Shown: one piece after another, positions 35,383 through 47,800 of the stretch
Layout of the letters: every line of letters begins with the position of its first letter
Numbering within the stretch: the first letter of the stretch is position 1
Assembly (NCBI GenBank): GCA_028984105.1
Contig: CM054826.1
Location: 11,639,838-11,703,837 of the forward strand
Direction of reading: 5' to 3'
Length of the DNA stretch: 64,000 nucleotides
Origin: Lavandula angustifolia
Lineage: Eukaryota; Streptophyta; Magnoliopsida; Lamiales; Lamiaceae
Program-made: the position numbers and the translations under genes
The notes under the pieces: generated by a model
Told to the model about the DNA's origin: nothing
Databases searched by the model: none
Seen by the model: the letters and a program-made list of their open reading frames with translations, nothing else

Positions 35383-36115
35383 AAGAATAGAGGATTAGAA
35401 TCTGTTGCTTTGATTTGGTATTTTCCCTCGGTTTTGAGGTTTGATAGTGAGTGTCGTTGAACTTGTTTTCTGTACCTATGTTTTGTACATCAGTTTTTGA
35501 GTTACGTCAAAGTGCATTGATTTCATAATGACTATGGTTTTACGATTCGAGTAATTTTGAAATAAGGGGAAAAATGTAGTAAAAATATATATATACGATG
35601 GTTCTTAACTTTGCTAGAAATATTCTTATTGTTTGATTTCATTTAATTTTGTAGATATACATGATTGTGCATATTGGGAAACATAAGAACATAATTAATG
35701 AGACATGGGCCGGCTAAAATTTGATTGGATTGCATGTTAAAAGTACCGGCAAGATAATGAAACATAAGTACATATATTAGGCATCAATACTTTCAAAATT
35801 AATTATGTTGTTTTTTACTTAATTGATAAAAATTAAGCATGTGGCAAAATGGGTAAAACTTTCTATATCCCCATAATTTGTACCTCAGTGTACCGTCACA
35901 ATTACAAATGTCAAATGTGGTGTGTAAAAGTAAGGATGATAAAAATTGAACCTATACCAAATACTTTTAAATTTATTATAAGATCCTAAAATTCAGATCA
36001 AGATTTATATGAATCAAATTTCCGACGGTATGAGATAATTCACACATAAAAACATACGTAAGAGTAATAATTACACATGCAAAAAAAAAACCTAAAAATC
36101 CCTAATGTTTTACTT
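35383..36115. other. Intergenic, 3' ends of the convergent RING and SMR genes
   Basis: The first 150 bp look like the 3' untranslated region of the RING gene (TTTTGTACATCAG near 35483). The rest is AT-rich with nothing recognised. Confidence 0.45.
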
Positions 36116-36412
36116 CTATTGTTTTGAACGTTTCGCGTAAAATACTTCATGTTGCTGTTTGTTTACCTGCAACGTCCTGAAAAGCGTTTCAATTTCTTCT
36201 CTCTCCACCAACACCAGCCTCCTCTTGTATGCAGCGGAGTGCCGCCGCTTCTTCGGCGCTGGCGGGCAGCGGAGGGCGGCTGGGATCATGTGGCGCGGAG
36301 ATCTTGGGGTGTGGGATTCTTCTTGTCTTTTGCAGATTTCATCATCTCTTCCGATGTCTGATGGATTATTTGTCTTGATAGTCGCCAGCATCAATACAAG
36401 ATCGGCGGCCAT
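36116..36412 (-). CDS. SIAMESE-related (SMR) CDK inhibitor-like protein
   Basis: A single-exon frame of 98 aa. SMR signatures are in the expected order: TPRSPRHMIP (35-44), the CPPAPKKRR box (49-57) and the acidic EREEIETLF motif (70-78). SMR proteins are small nuclear inhibitors of CDKA/CDKB-cyclin complexes that drive the switch from mitosis to endoreduplication, often under stress. The usual size is 80-130 aa. The N terminus is not conserved in the family. Overlapping plus-strand frames are shadows. It is identified by motif order only, and the paralogue group is not assigned. Confidence 0.75.
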   Translation of the reverse strand: MAADLVLMLATIKTNNPSDIGRDDEICKRQEESHTPRSPRHMIPAALRCPPAPKKRRHSAAYKRRLVLVEREEIETLFRTLQVNKQQHEVFYAKRSKQ

Positions 36413-37184
36413 GATACTTGTGGGGGTGGGAATTGACTGAAAAAGGGCGGGTGATTATATGTTAAGTCTTACACAAGGGTTCAAATCTTTCTAAGATTTG
36501 AATTGTATTTGTTTCCTCAGATAAAAAGATTTGGATTCGGATACATTCAAGATTTGAAAAGCTGTGAGTTATGGACAAAATTCACTAAGCACTTCAATTT
36601 TCGAATATGATTTTAAGAAATAGATTTCGATAAGCCTAATCTGAATATTTTATATTAAGGTTATATCCATTCATGATTAGGAAACCTTATTATCAAGCAC
36701 GCCTCCTAACAAGTAACATGTCTCGATCATTAGTACAAACTTAATTCTATTTCAATTTAAAGAAAAACTCTATAATTCTCTAATCGTTTTACTTTTGATT
36801 AATTTGACTCTTTTTTTCATATATGGAACAAGGAAATGCGAAAGCAGATAAACATGCCATGAGATGCATTTGTTTTTGTTGAATTTTGAATAAATGAGTG
36901 TGTTATATATGAATGATAACATGATTTATCAAGTGTAGCATAGATGAGACAACTATTCAGCAATCAGCCAAAAACATGACCTAATTTTATTTAGGATAGA
37001 GAACAAACATCTTGTATCGCACATAGGCAGAATATAATACCAGTAAAAAGAATGTGTCATCATTCGCAGGAATCCAGACTAGATAACTCGTACAAAACAT
37101 AGTTGAAGTACTAAACCACCACAAAGATCTAAGGACTGACCTCTTCCAAGAAGTAGAAGCTGCTAAGTGAATCCGAAAAGAAGT
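36413..37184. other. Intergenic upstream of SMR and downstream of the HTH gene
   Basis: AT-rich sequence with no gene or repeat recognised. The part next to 36412 would be the SMR promoter. Confidence 0.4.
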
Positions 37185-39510
37185 TTATTCGCTCCAAAAC
37201 TTCACAAACGAAGAGATAATAGCCTTCACTAATGCCATAAGGGGATTACTTTCGGGTTGAGTAGATTTTTTTGCTGTTTTCTCCCAAGTTTGACTGGTAA
37301 AAAGACATGAAATGGGAAGTGGTAAGTAAAGGCCGAAGGCCTTTAGGGACAAACACGGATTGGGGAAATCTATGACTTACAGATTGAATCTGTCCAGTGT
37401 GGGATTGTTTGCCTTCGCCACATTGTTATCTCCAACTGAGGCAGAGTCCTCACAAATTAATGTATCCGTAGAGCTGCTGGCCTGCGGGAGAATGGTTGCA
37501 CGAACGACATTAGAGCCGAAGTCTCAAGCTTGAGCTAACAGTCCAAAACACATTTTCATATAAATATGCAATCATATAGTTTGGAGTAACAAAGATTTTC
37601 TTAACAACTTTATAAGAAAATCAAGACTTGCCATTTTATTCTTAAGAAGATTATTATAGAATAGGAATGTGCATTACACATGATAACTTCATTTAACATG
37701 GCTATTTAAACAAATGAAAACATACCTTAGCTCTGTCAGGCAAGGAAACATTGGTTTCAAGCTCTTTAACATCATCTGCATCGAGCACACTGGGTTTGGA
37801 TGCTGATAGAGGTTTTTTGTTTTCCACAGACGGGCCTTGAAGATTTAGCATCACTTTGTCGTCTCTGTTCTCACCGTTCAGTTCTACTGTTGAATGCGGA
37901 AGCTCTTTGTCACCTTTCTCACTAACAAAGCTAGAGGAGTTCTGCATGTTGAGCTGTATTTCTTTATGTTCTGCCTCTTGTAATTTGCCAGATTTAACTG
38001 TTCGAGTTACAGGCCTCAATGGGAATGTTTCCACCTCTATATCAGAGTGTGTATGAGATTTAGTAACTGGTGATGCTTCTATATTTTGAGCTTCAAGTTT
38101 CTCTTGATGCAGAGTCTCCGTCGCTGTGGCCTCTGTATAAATTCGTTCCACAAATTCTTTGGCCTTATCAACTGTCTGATGCTCGTTGTTGAGCATTTGA
38201 CTCCCTGGTCCCTTATCAATATCATGATAATGATCAGCATTTTTCATGAGTGGTTTATCAGAGCGTGGACTTCCACCACCTCAAAGGCATTCACAATATT
38301 TTCTTCAAACTTGTGACTTTTTGGTTGAGGTGAATCTGAAACCAATTCAGTGCTTTTATCTTGATAATGATTAGGTACATGATGGCTTTCTTGCATTCCA
38401 TCTGAACCCTCATCTTCGTCACCCAACTTGCGTCCTCCACCAACGGTTTGTTCATCATTCAACTCCAAGGGGTAAGATCCATTAGAAGAGGATATGTTTT
38501 CTGCACTTGAAAATTGGAGTTTGTCGGGTAAAATATGTGTTTCCACATCCGCTCTATCCGATGCTGACAAATCAATAAGTGAGTCCATAGAGATAGATCC
38601 TAACGGATGCTGTTCGAGAAATCCAGAAAGGCTCTGTTCTTCAAGAGACACCTTAGGAGGTGCTAATACTCGATTTTCTTGAATAATCTCTCGTACAATC
38701 TCCCGCACTGTGTAGAAAGAACCGCCAACTTCTTTATGTGCAAGGTTGAGGGATGGGAAATTTCCGCGATTTGATTTCTGATATCTGGAAGCAAGAATCT
38801 ACTTGACTAAGATGGTATGTATACAAGACAACTAGGCATATATGCAACGAGGAAAAAAGGGAATCAAACTACCCTCTGCAGGTAAGTTTTATATTTGGCT
38901 TCTCCCAAATAAAAGAAGATCCTAACTGTCTAAAAATAATACAAAATTAACACTTGGCATAGGATCTACCACATCTTATCTCTAGTAGGGGAGCATTTTA
39001 AAGCACAAATCTGAATGCTGCCAGCCTGCCACTCTCTTTCTGGTATGTGATTCTCCTACTATGTTCATAAGTGGTTTTCAAACCCGATCTAGTAAAAATG
39101 GATCAAATAAGTACTACATAGCCTGAAATACGCAAAGTTTTCTCACTGATGATGAAGCATTTCTATGAGTAAATTGACCAACAATTTCATTCAAATTTCA
39201 GAGACAGATAGTTTTTCTTTGCAGAAAAAGTTTGGTCATATAATTATATTCCAATAACTATTAATGGTTTATAAGTCAATCTGGAGAGTTAGACTAAATG
39301 TGGAAATGCCTAAAATCTAAAGGCACTTAACAAAAATCTGGGGGAGTATAAATTAAAGAAAGTATAGTGATATTACTTATTAATGAAAGACTCAATCATC
39401 GATTTCCTCTCCTCTTTCGAACGTCTAATTCTCGACTTCCTCCCACCTGTGTCATTGCCGGTGGAAAGTGCAAATGCTCGCCCAGCACAGTTGAGCTTGC
39501 AGGCATGCAT
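37185..39510 (-). CDS. HTH DNA-binding protein, At3g52170-like (one apparent frameshift)
   Basis: Exons on the minus strand: 39510-39377, 38784-37726, 37481-37381 and 37293-37185. The N terminus has a basic region SRIRRSKEERKSMIESF, then YQKSNRGNFPSLNLAHKEVG and GSFYTVREIVREIIQENRVL, the conserved helix-turn-helix of the At3g52170 family. The long second exon is acidic and poorly conserved. The C terminus FVKFWSE is the family's closing motif and needs splicing at AATCT/GTAAGT; stopping at the in-frame TAA at 37377 would miss it. Near 38275-38280 (GAGGTGG on the minus strand) the frame must shift by one base, as if one G were lost, for both halves to read. With that base the protein would be about 467 aa. 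Its function is poorly known. Confidence 0.8.
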
Positions 39511-40620
39511 GACTTATATATATTGACAGCCAAGCCAACGTGCAAATCTGAAGAAAGTAAAGTGAGAAGGTGAGAGGTGAAGATCTCTTATATTTACATA
39601 CGGACACAATGCATACAAATGTCCATAACAATTACATGGAAGAAAAATAAGTACACAAGCCAACACCAAGAACAGCCATACTACCGAATGAAACTATATA
39701 AAGAGAGAAAGAGAAAAGGAATAACAAATGTCATGTTTCGGGGTCAGATAAAGAAAGTATCTCGATCCACAGATGGTTCCTGATAATACAACAAAATATA
39801 TCGAGACAAAAGACACTAATCTTAAAGCACATCTACGTTATATAACTACCTCTGTTTCAACCTTCAAGGCCAGCAAGTAATTCTTGGCAAGGGAAATGAA
39901 AACAATAGGTCACTAAACACATTATTTCAGCAAGTAGAAGCATATGAACACTCTAATATAAGTAACTCCACAAATTTAGAAGTCGGAAACACTTTAGGTG
40001 ATTGCAGTAACTCATAAGTAAAGAGATTTTAAAGTTCAATTCCTAAAAATCTCCGTAATTTAGAAACAACATATCTCAGCTCCAGGAGTCGTACACAAAA
40101 TGTCAAGACTCAAGAGTTCAAATGAACAGAAGAAATACAGAAACCGCAAAATAAAACTAAATTAGTGAATTAAATTGCAGGAAATAACAAGAATCAATAA
40201 CTTGAAAAAGCATATCAAGAATGACGTAGAGAAAAACAAGAATTCAATACAATTCTGACAACAAAAAAAAAAAGAGAGCGAGAGAGAGAGAGAGACAAAC
40301 AACCAACTAAATAACAAGAATCACAAAGTCTGCATCTTTTCTTCTGCGGAACATTTCGTCATATTTTAGCATCCACCAAAAGATCCAACAGACACGGGAA
40401 AATTAAAGCCATTAATCACCAAAAATTACAAAATTTATCAAGAATCACTCAAAAACAAGACGAGAAAACGAAGAAACGAGCTAATGATATGCTCAGATTT
40501 CGATAAAACAATTAAAAATTGTGAATTGAGAAACGTTACCCCCAGGTAGATCAAAGTGAGCGAGGTGGCTGGATTTTGGTAGTGTCACTGGAGTGAGTGA
40601 AAGGTTAAACCCTACTAACT
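39511..40620 (-). promoter_or_regulatory. Leader intron and promoter side of the HTH gene
   Basis: No coding frame of note. Near 40545-40600 the minus strand reads ATCTACCTGGGGGTAACG, a plausible end of a non-coding first exon with a GTAACG donor, so most of this stretch may be a leader intron. A GA microsatellite lies at about 40274-40296. Confidence 0.4.
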
Positions 40621-40692
40621 AATTAAGGGAAAGGTGGCTGAATATAAATGTGGTAATACCCACTCAATATAAATTTCGAATTTTAACTACTA

Positions 40693-40867
40693 CTCCCTCC
40701 GTCCCAAAATTCTTGTCCGCTATTCCATTTTGGGTTGTCCCAAAATTATTGTCCACTTTCCTTTTTTAGTAAATTATTACACACAATTTTATATCAATCT
40801 ACACACAACTAACAACTCCCCTTAAAAACCGTGCAAAAATCGGATAAGAATTTTGGGACGGAGGGAG
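40693..40867. mobile_element. Stowaway-type MITE
   Basis: A 175-bp element with terminal inverted repeats CTCCCTCCGTCCCAAAATTC and its reverse complement, flanked by TA on both sides (40691-40692 and 40868-40869). These are hallmarks of Tc1/mariner-derived Stowaway MITEs. Confidence 0.92.
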
Positions 40868-41064
40868 TAATAAAATAGACCAACGTTTTTTTATTTTATT
40901 TGTTTGTCTTCTCTAGAGTTTTTTTTTTTAAAAGAAAAAACTTAAAAGGGGGAACATTAGAACTCGATTTCTCACAAATTTTCATTTTTTTTCCCATCTC
41001 AAAGTGTAAGCTTAGGCCTTACCTCAAATAGTTGCCTCTATTCAATTGATAAATTTGTGAGTTA

Positions 41065-42067
41065 GAGCATCTTCAACCTCAAACTCAAAACCAATACCCA
41101 TTTTTCAGTTTCTGTCACATCAAACAGTAATTTATCTCCAACCATCAAACTCAAACCCAAACTCAAAAGAATATTCTCTTTATATCCTTTCACAAAATAC
41201 CTTTCAATTCTACCTACATATTTTTCTTAATTACACATTGGTACATTCCACTTTCCACTTTCGTAGTATGTGATGTATTTCTTAATTTTAATATCGTTGT
41301 GTGTCGTATACTTGTTATCTCTTTTTCAATTCATAGTATGTTATGTATTTTTATTTTACGAACAAGTATTGTGTATTGTGTTATAAATTAATGTTATTTT
41401 ATATATCTATTATTTTGCTACAATTAATAATTAAAGTATGTATTAGATAATTAATATATAAAAGAACTTGATAATAATAATTAAAGTATGTATTAGATAA
41501 TTATTAATTACATAACTTAAATTATATATGTATATATGTATTACATAACTTACATAAATATTATAATATTATTAAATATATATACATAACTTAAATTAGG
41601 TTAAAGGGTAAATCTTCTCATTTGGGATCCGACGCCTCCGCTCTCCTTCACCCTCCGCCCCTGCTGGATGCCTCCGCAGCCTTCACCCTCCTCCGCCGCC
41701 TTCATCCAGCGCCGGATCCAACTCGCCGACGAGCTTCCGCCGCCCCTGCTGGACGCCTCCGCCGCCTTCACCCTCAAATCGGTGCCTCCCTCATCGAAAG
41801 GATTGAAGGTGCGTAATACTCCTTCAGGATTATACGAACGACGTTGCTCCAATCTTGCATCTTGTTTGGATTTTTGTAGTCTTGAGGGTAGAATTGCAAA
41901 AATTATAATTGCAAATAACTCCTTTGCAGTTTATACAGTAAATACCCATTTCTACCGAATTACTGTAGAAAGACAGCAATATTTGGGATTTTGCAATTTA
42001 TTTTGCAGTTAGGTTGGATCAATTTTGCTACTGCATTTTGAGTTTTGCAGTCTCTTTGGAGTTGCTC
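41065..42067. mobile_element. Harbinger-like non-autonomous element, copy 1
   Basis: About 1.0 kb with imperfect inverted ends (left GAGCATCTTCAACCTC; reverse of right GAGCAACTCCAAAGAG) and a TTA repeat on each side (41062-41064 and 42068-42070), the 3-bp TWA target typical of PIF/Harbinger. The first 150 bp match copy 2 (49260-50284) in reverse orientation almost base for base. The middle differs: here it holds a GC-rich patch (about 41625-41800) with a CCTCCGCCGCCTTCACCCTC-like block present twice. No transposase. Confidence 0.8.
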
Positions 42068-42070
42068 TTA

Positions 42071-42824
42071 GTGACAGAATTTCCGTAATTCAAATCTCAT
42101 TAACGTCTACATAAGATGAGTTTATAAGCACAAAGGTTTATATATAATAAAACACTCATATATGCGTGTATGTACTACATTATAAATATGTTGATATGTG
42201 GTAAAATTGACTCACCTTTTTAATAAAAAATAGCATATGTAATGCTCTTATAGTGTGGTACGTATACGAGTATATGAAGGTAGTTCTGGTTTATAAGTAA
42301 TTGTTATTTTAATTAGAAAGATAAGTGGATAAGCGGTGTGGATCTTCTATCTCATTTTTTTTTTGTCCGATTTCATGTCTCACCAATGAAATGATGATAA
42401 GTGTATTTTATTTTACAATTATATGCACTATTTGAATTATTTAACCGCAAATGTGAGAATTAATTTAGAGAAAAGTAATACGAGTCATAATTCTATTATT
42501 AGGATATGAAATGAAACATAATAAATAGAATAGATGATTTTAGAGGTAGATAAGTAGCATCGTTTGTAAGAAATTTAATATATTTAAGTTTATATGTATA
42601 GAGAGAGGACACCGACAGTATAAGATAAGGTAATTGTTTGATTTTTCTTGAAATTCTCAACAAATAATATTCTCACTATGCCGAACATTATTTAATTTCA
42701 TGAGGCACCATCTCAGCTTCCTTAAATAGTAAAATACAGACGCTTAGTACATTAGATTGGGGAATTATTCATGGACTTCATTTCTGACCACCCATGAGGA
42801 AAACAAAATAGACAAACATCGTCC
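42071..42824. other. AT-rich intergenic DNA
   Basis: No gene, repeat border or regulatory site recognised between the Harbinger copy and the hAT element. Confidence 0.4.
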
Positions 42825-42832
42825 CCCACAAT

Positions 42833-43775
42833 CAGTGGCGGATCTATAGGTTAGCTGCACTGGGCTCCAGCCCAGTGCAGATTCAGATAAATATATACAT
42901 TAGTACTTAATTTGAAGAGTCGGACCATTAGCCGAGTGGTTGAAGTGTGCATTTTTTCTCCATGCGACTGGAGTTCAATTCCCTTCCTTAGCATTTTTGG
43001 TTCTTTGCTATTATAATTTAGCATTTTTGGTCCTTTGCTATTATAATTTATTTCTATTTCTACTATTATTTTCCTTTTATTTCTTTGTACTTTATTTTCT
43101 ATACTCTTTTATTTATCTCTTTTGTTCCCTTATTTATTTCTTTTATTTGTTTCACACTTTTCAATTTTCATACTAATTTCTTTCTTCCTTTTTTTTCCAA
43201 CCGTATTTAGATTTTTTTTTCCTTAATTCTTATCATATTTCTTTTCTTTTTTTTTTTCCAAATTTCTCCATTTCTTTTTTTAATTCCTTTTGCAGTTACT
43301 CCTTTCTCTCTCTTTTTCTTTTTTAACAAGTTCATTTCAATTTTGTTTTTTTTTCTTCTTCATTTGTATTCCCACGCTTTCTTTTCTAATTTATATTGAG
43401 TTTTGGTCATTCGAAAAAATAGTAAATATATATATATATATATATATATATTTATTTATTTTACTTGGGGAGGTTCAAATGTGAATATGTTTTTATTGTA
43501 TGAACGTGTGAACATTGCACTTTAAAAACAAATAAACTGCACTTTATAGAGGATAATATTGCACTTTAAGTATTGCACTTTCAAATTGATCAAACTGCAC
43601 TTAATAGACATTTTTTTAAATCTAACAAATAAAGTGCATTATATTGGCATTGAAAGTGCAGTGTTGGTACGTTCACACAATAAGGATTGTTCACACGAAA
43701 ATCACTCTCTATTATATATATATAATGAAGTCTTTTTCCAGCCCACCCCACCGTAAAATTCTGGCTCCGCCACTG
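42833..43775. mobile_element. Non-autonomous hAT element with perfect 8-bp target duplication
   Basis: A 943-bp element bounded by CAGTGGCGGATCTA on the left and CTGGCTCCGCCACTG on the right (inverted repeats of the widespread CAGTGGCGGA type). The 8 bp CCCACAAT are repeated exactly on both sides (42825-42832 and 43776-43783). The inside is T-rich with a (TA)n tract near 43424-43450 and no transposase. It contains a tRNA-like segment near its left end and ends about 115 bp upstream of the TLDc gene start. Confidence 0.92.
42922..42985 (+). repeat. tRNA-Ser/Leu-derived segment with Pol III boxes
   Basis: TAGCCGAGTGG at 42929-42939 fits the A-box consensus exactly and GTTCAATTC at 42973-42981 fits the B box. 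The text (attagccgagtggttgaagt, then ctggagttcaattccc) resembles class II tRNAs. The acceptor ends do not pair, so it is a relic or SINE head, not a working tRNA gene. Confidence 0.6.
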
Positions 43776-43890
43776 CCCACAATACCAACATCATACGACA
43801 AAAATAACGAAAAAGCCTCAACCAGAAATCCTTGGATGAAGGTTTTAAGAAGAAGGAAAATGACTTGAACTCACTTTTACATGAAACTAT

Positions 43891-44704
43891 ATGAACATGA
43901 ACTGTTCGTATGCTTCAAAATCTGCAATAGTATCATACGGTTATGGCAAGAAAAGGCTATGCCCACAGAACTTGTTCAACTGGGATTTTGGTAGAAGCAA
44001 AAGCACAGAGCCAGAAACCAAGTATTATGACGATGTTGATCTCCCATTCCCTCCTTCTCTAGTTGCCAAAACATTCTTGAAAGGTACAAATTTCATATAT
44101 ACACACATTCAGCTGTAAGATCGTTTTACGGGTCAAGATCTATCAGACATACAGTACTCGTATTTTCATAACAAGTTCTTAATCAGGAAGGGAGTTAAAG
44201 TGCTGCTACAAAGCCAAAACAGATGGATTCAGCGCAACTGACTTCCACAAGAGATGCGACTTTAAAGGACCATGCGTCATCATTGGCTACACAAACAAAG
44301 ACTTCAAATTCGGCGCCTTCAACCCTGAAGGCTACAGAAGCACAGATGACTACTACGACTCATTCGATGCATTCCTCTTCTACTGGCCGGACAACGGGGA
44401 CAGTCCCGTCGTCCTGCCTAAGGTTGGGGGCAGCGGTGCAGCCCTCTTCGACTACGCACGTGGCGGCCCGCAGTTCGGGGCAGACGGACTGCTGATTGGG
44501 CCGCCACTTGCGCCGGTGATGGGTGGTTTTGCAGGGCCGGATACAAACTCGGGTGTTGGGGACTTGAGGCAGGCTAAGTCTAGGCTGGGGCTGTCTTATG
44601 CTAGAAGAGTGGATGGGAAGGAGTCTCTGTTTGGGGATGTGTCTAAGGCGACTCTTGATCAAGTCTTGGTCTTTTGCAGTCCTCAAATTGCTAGCTTGTA
44701 TTAG
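43891..44704 (+). CDS. TLDc-domain protein (short form)
   Basis: Two exons, 43891-44083 and 44187-44704, in phase, about 236 aa. From about residue 65 the TLDc fold is clear: DGFSATDFHKRCDFKGPCVI, FGAFNPEGYRSTDDYYD, DAFLFYW, and the ending GDLRQAKSRLGLSYARR, ESLFGD and FCSPQIASLY. It resembles the C-terminal part of plant TLD proteins such as At5g39590, which I recall as about 540 aa, so the N-terminal half is absent or lies in exons I could not find. TLDc proteins elsewhere bind V-ATPase or act in oxidative stress; the plant role is unclear. The hAT element ends just upstream and may have removed or replaced the promoter and first exons. The start codon is tentative. Confidence 0.72.
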
Positions 44705-44848
44705 CTTCTTTTTTTGTGTTTGTATGTGTGGTTTGACATAAACGTAACTAAAATTGTGACCCTTTTATTGATCTCAAAAGAGTAGCAGAAAGTCTAGAGC
44801 TACAACAGCTATAACAAATGTATTAATCAGAAACTGGTGCAGAAACAG

Positions 44849-47800
44849 TTAGTGCTCATCTGGATAGCTTTCAAGAAACTGTCTAATGATAGTGCGTTCG
44901 CAAGTTGTAAGGTCAGGGTCATCACCAGTTACTCTTTTCCTAATGCCAGAATTGATGCCACTCTGGTTTTCGTCGAACACCTGCACCACATTAGGCAAAG
45001 AAGTGAGCATTTTATTCAACATAGGATACTCAACTGCTAGGGATATTCAAGTCTTCAGCATTTTGAATGAAGAAGAGTGATAAAGCTGTTAAGAGACTCT
45101 TTTTCCAAAGCATGTAATAAAGATCTCCTTCAACGGTTACCATCTGATATTAGTAAAGATTCTCGAATCTGATTCAGAAGTAGTGCGAATTTAAGTGGGA
45201 AGATTTTACCTCAACATAGTTGTTGGCATTGCCATCTTTGTTGGGACTAGTCACCGACTCGTTCTTATTGCAAACCCATTCCCCGTCCACAATGTACTTG
45301 TATTCATAGCGTCCTTCCTGCCAATGATCACAATTTTCAGGATTACAGATTGTTTTGCGTGATCTACAAACAAATTTCTAATTGCCTAAGGTAGAAAAGC
45401 ATCTAAATTCGTTTCAGGTAAATAATCTGCAGTACGATGTACTCACAGGTAGGTCAGCATGTAGGATCCATAAGCCTTCTTCTGCATCATATGACAAAGG
45501 TATTCTCTGCCAAGAATTTACAGATGCATAACTTCTGTTAATGGTGTAAGAACAAAGTTTTTCTGAGTTATGGATAAAATAGGTGACTATCAAAATTGAT
45601 TTGATAACGTTTTGTTTAAAATGTTACATGTGAATGATCCATATAAAAAGTTTTGGCTACCACAGTTGTTCCTAAGTCTTTAGCCACAAATTCATATATG
45701 TATAGCATATCTAACAGCCAAGAAAAACTATCAAGAGGTATACAACTGGAATTGTTGATTTTGAGAGTACCTGACCCCAACCGATGTCGAGTCCAGATAT
45801 TTCTACTGTTGAACAACCAGCACCTTGCCATTTTAACTTCACAGGTTGCTTTGGAAGGCCTGTCAACTTCGAAAGGAAGGATATAACTTATAAAGATAAC
45901 ACAACCATTAAACACTTTCTTTTGTGGCGTTGATGGTTATTAAATTGCAATAACATCAACCAAGATCTCATGCAAGTTTTAGGTTTTCTTATGCTGAACC
46001 TTCAAAACCAACCATTTGGACGGTGTTCTGAAGATGTGTTGAGGAGTTTGAGTGGATCATCTTCTGCATGAGAGTTTTTAATATCATAATGGACAAGGAA
46101 AATGGAGGCTTACAATATCAGCAGTTGCACTTTTTATAACTTCTAGCTTGGGAAAGCATGGGCGCTTGCTCTGCAGATAAACCGAGGCGAGTGTTTATTA
46201 GGACAGTTGAAAGAGTTGAACTCAATAATTGAAATCTTTCCCCAGTCTGACACTATTTCTTTCTAATTACTGAGATAGTTCCAGTCCACCACTGGAAGTA
46301 TTAGGAAACTCATTCCAGTTACAAAACTCAGAAACGTACAAATGGTGTTCGTTAACCAAGATAAAGATGTAAAAATGGTGTTCGTTAACCAAGATAAAGA
46401 TGTAAAAGAGAAACAACCAGAAGTGAGCATTACCGTAAGCAGTTCGTGTGCTTCTTTAAGCGTGTAGCCTTGAAGCCAAAACATGTAAGCCAACTATAGG
46501 GTTCAATAGAAAAAGAATTACCATCTCACCATGAAACAATAGCAGAATGGATATTATCCATAATAGCAGTTCAAAGCATCACATGCAAAAGTTCACAGTA
46601 AAGAGATGAATGATACAATTCCAATTGTTTACCTGCAATCCATAAATAAAGCTGCAGTTCAGAGGTTTATAACAGCTTGAGAATTTTACTATAAGTTACT
46701 AGTCTTGCCTAAACACATTCCCAGTACTTCAAATGTAATCAAAACGCAGCTGATCTTATGAAATATGGTTATCTAAAGGAAGAATGCACTGCTAAGGTTG
46801 TACAGTAGTCCACCTAGGCAAGAAATTTGAGGTTCTACGGCAGTTTCCTCCTCAAGTTCACTAGGCATCCATTATTATACAACTTTTTCAGTTTTCCCAA
46901 CTAATTCTCTTCAGGAGGAGTATAAACATACAGAGCAAATGCTACAATGTGTTAACACGTAACCTAGCAGACCTAATCTCAAAAGGAAAGAAAGCTTGAG
47001 ATGTAACCAAGTCTATTAAAATCACAAAAATAAATAAAGGAGAAAATTGCATACAGCAGTTGCTGGTGCTCTCCCAAGACCAGCGGTACAAAGTATATAG
47101 GCCACACCTCCATTCTGACTGATGGCCTTGTGCAATTTAGCTACTACTGCTGGAAGCCGCGACCGCAGATCAAATGCATCAAAATCCCTGCTCCAGACAA
47201 GCATACCAGACACTATTATTGTAAGTGATATTTTGTCATAGATAATATCTATCTAAGCCTTTTTTTGGGGTATCTTCTCCATGTTCAGCCAAAAAAGGAG
47301 GAATGAAACTGCAGAAATCATTTTGTTGTAGTACAACCGACCTGATTTCAGCACGCACATGTTGAATATCGCTACAGCTGTTGGCATAATCGCAAATGGC
47401 AGCTATATCAACCCCAAAGTACCTGAATATCTCTATTTAAGGGATGAAACAATAAAAACCATCAATTTCCTACCCAGGACATAGCATAACAGACCCACAG
47501 AAGTAAGTAAAAGATGGACTAAGCACATAGGAACGGAACCGAAACATTAAGACAATAATTGGATACTCAAGGTCTGAATTTTGTTGCAAGCAGAATATAG
47601 TTTTCACTCCAATAGCACAAAGCTTGTCAACATCCGTCGGAGTCTGTCAATATAAAGTGAAGTTAGAGCACAGTAAGAAAATACATCATTATTTCCATTT
47701 ACCTGTAGGCATGAACCTACAATCAGGTCTGGACAAATGAAGTTGTAGTTCATTCCAAGCTCGTGCCTATAGGTTAACACTGCACTCCATTGAGATTAAG

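Noticed and set aside
37377..37481. In-frame TAA at 37377 as the end of the HTH gene
   Set aside because: A GTAAGT donor precedes it and the next exon gives the conserved FVKFWSE ending in the right phase.
42922..42985. A functional tRNA gene
   Set aside because: Pol III boxes fit, but the acceptor stem does not pair and no clean anticodon stem is seen.
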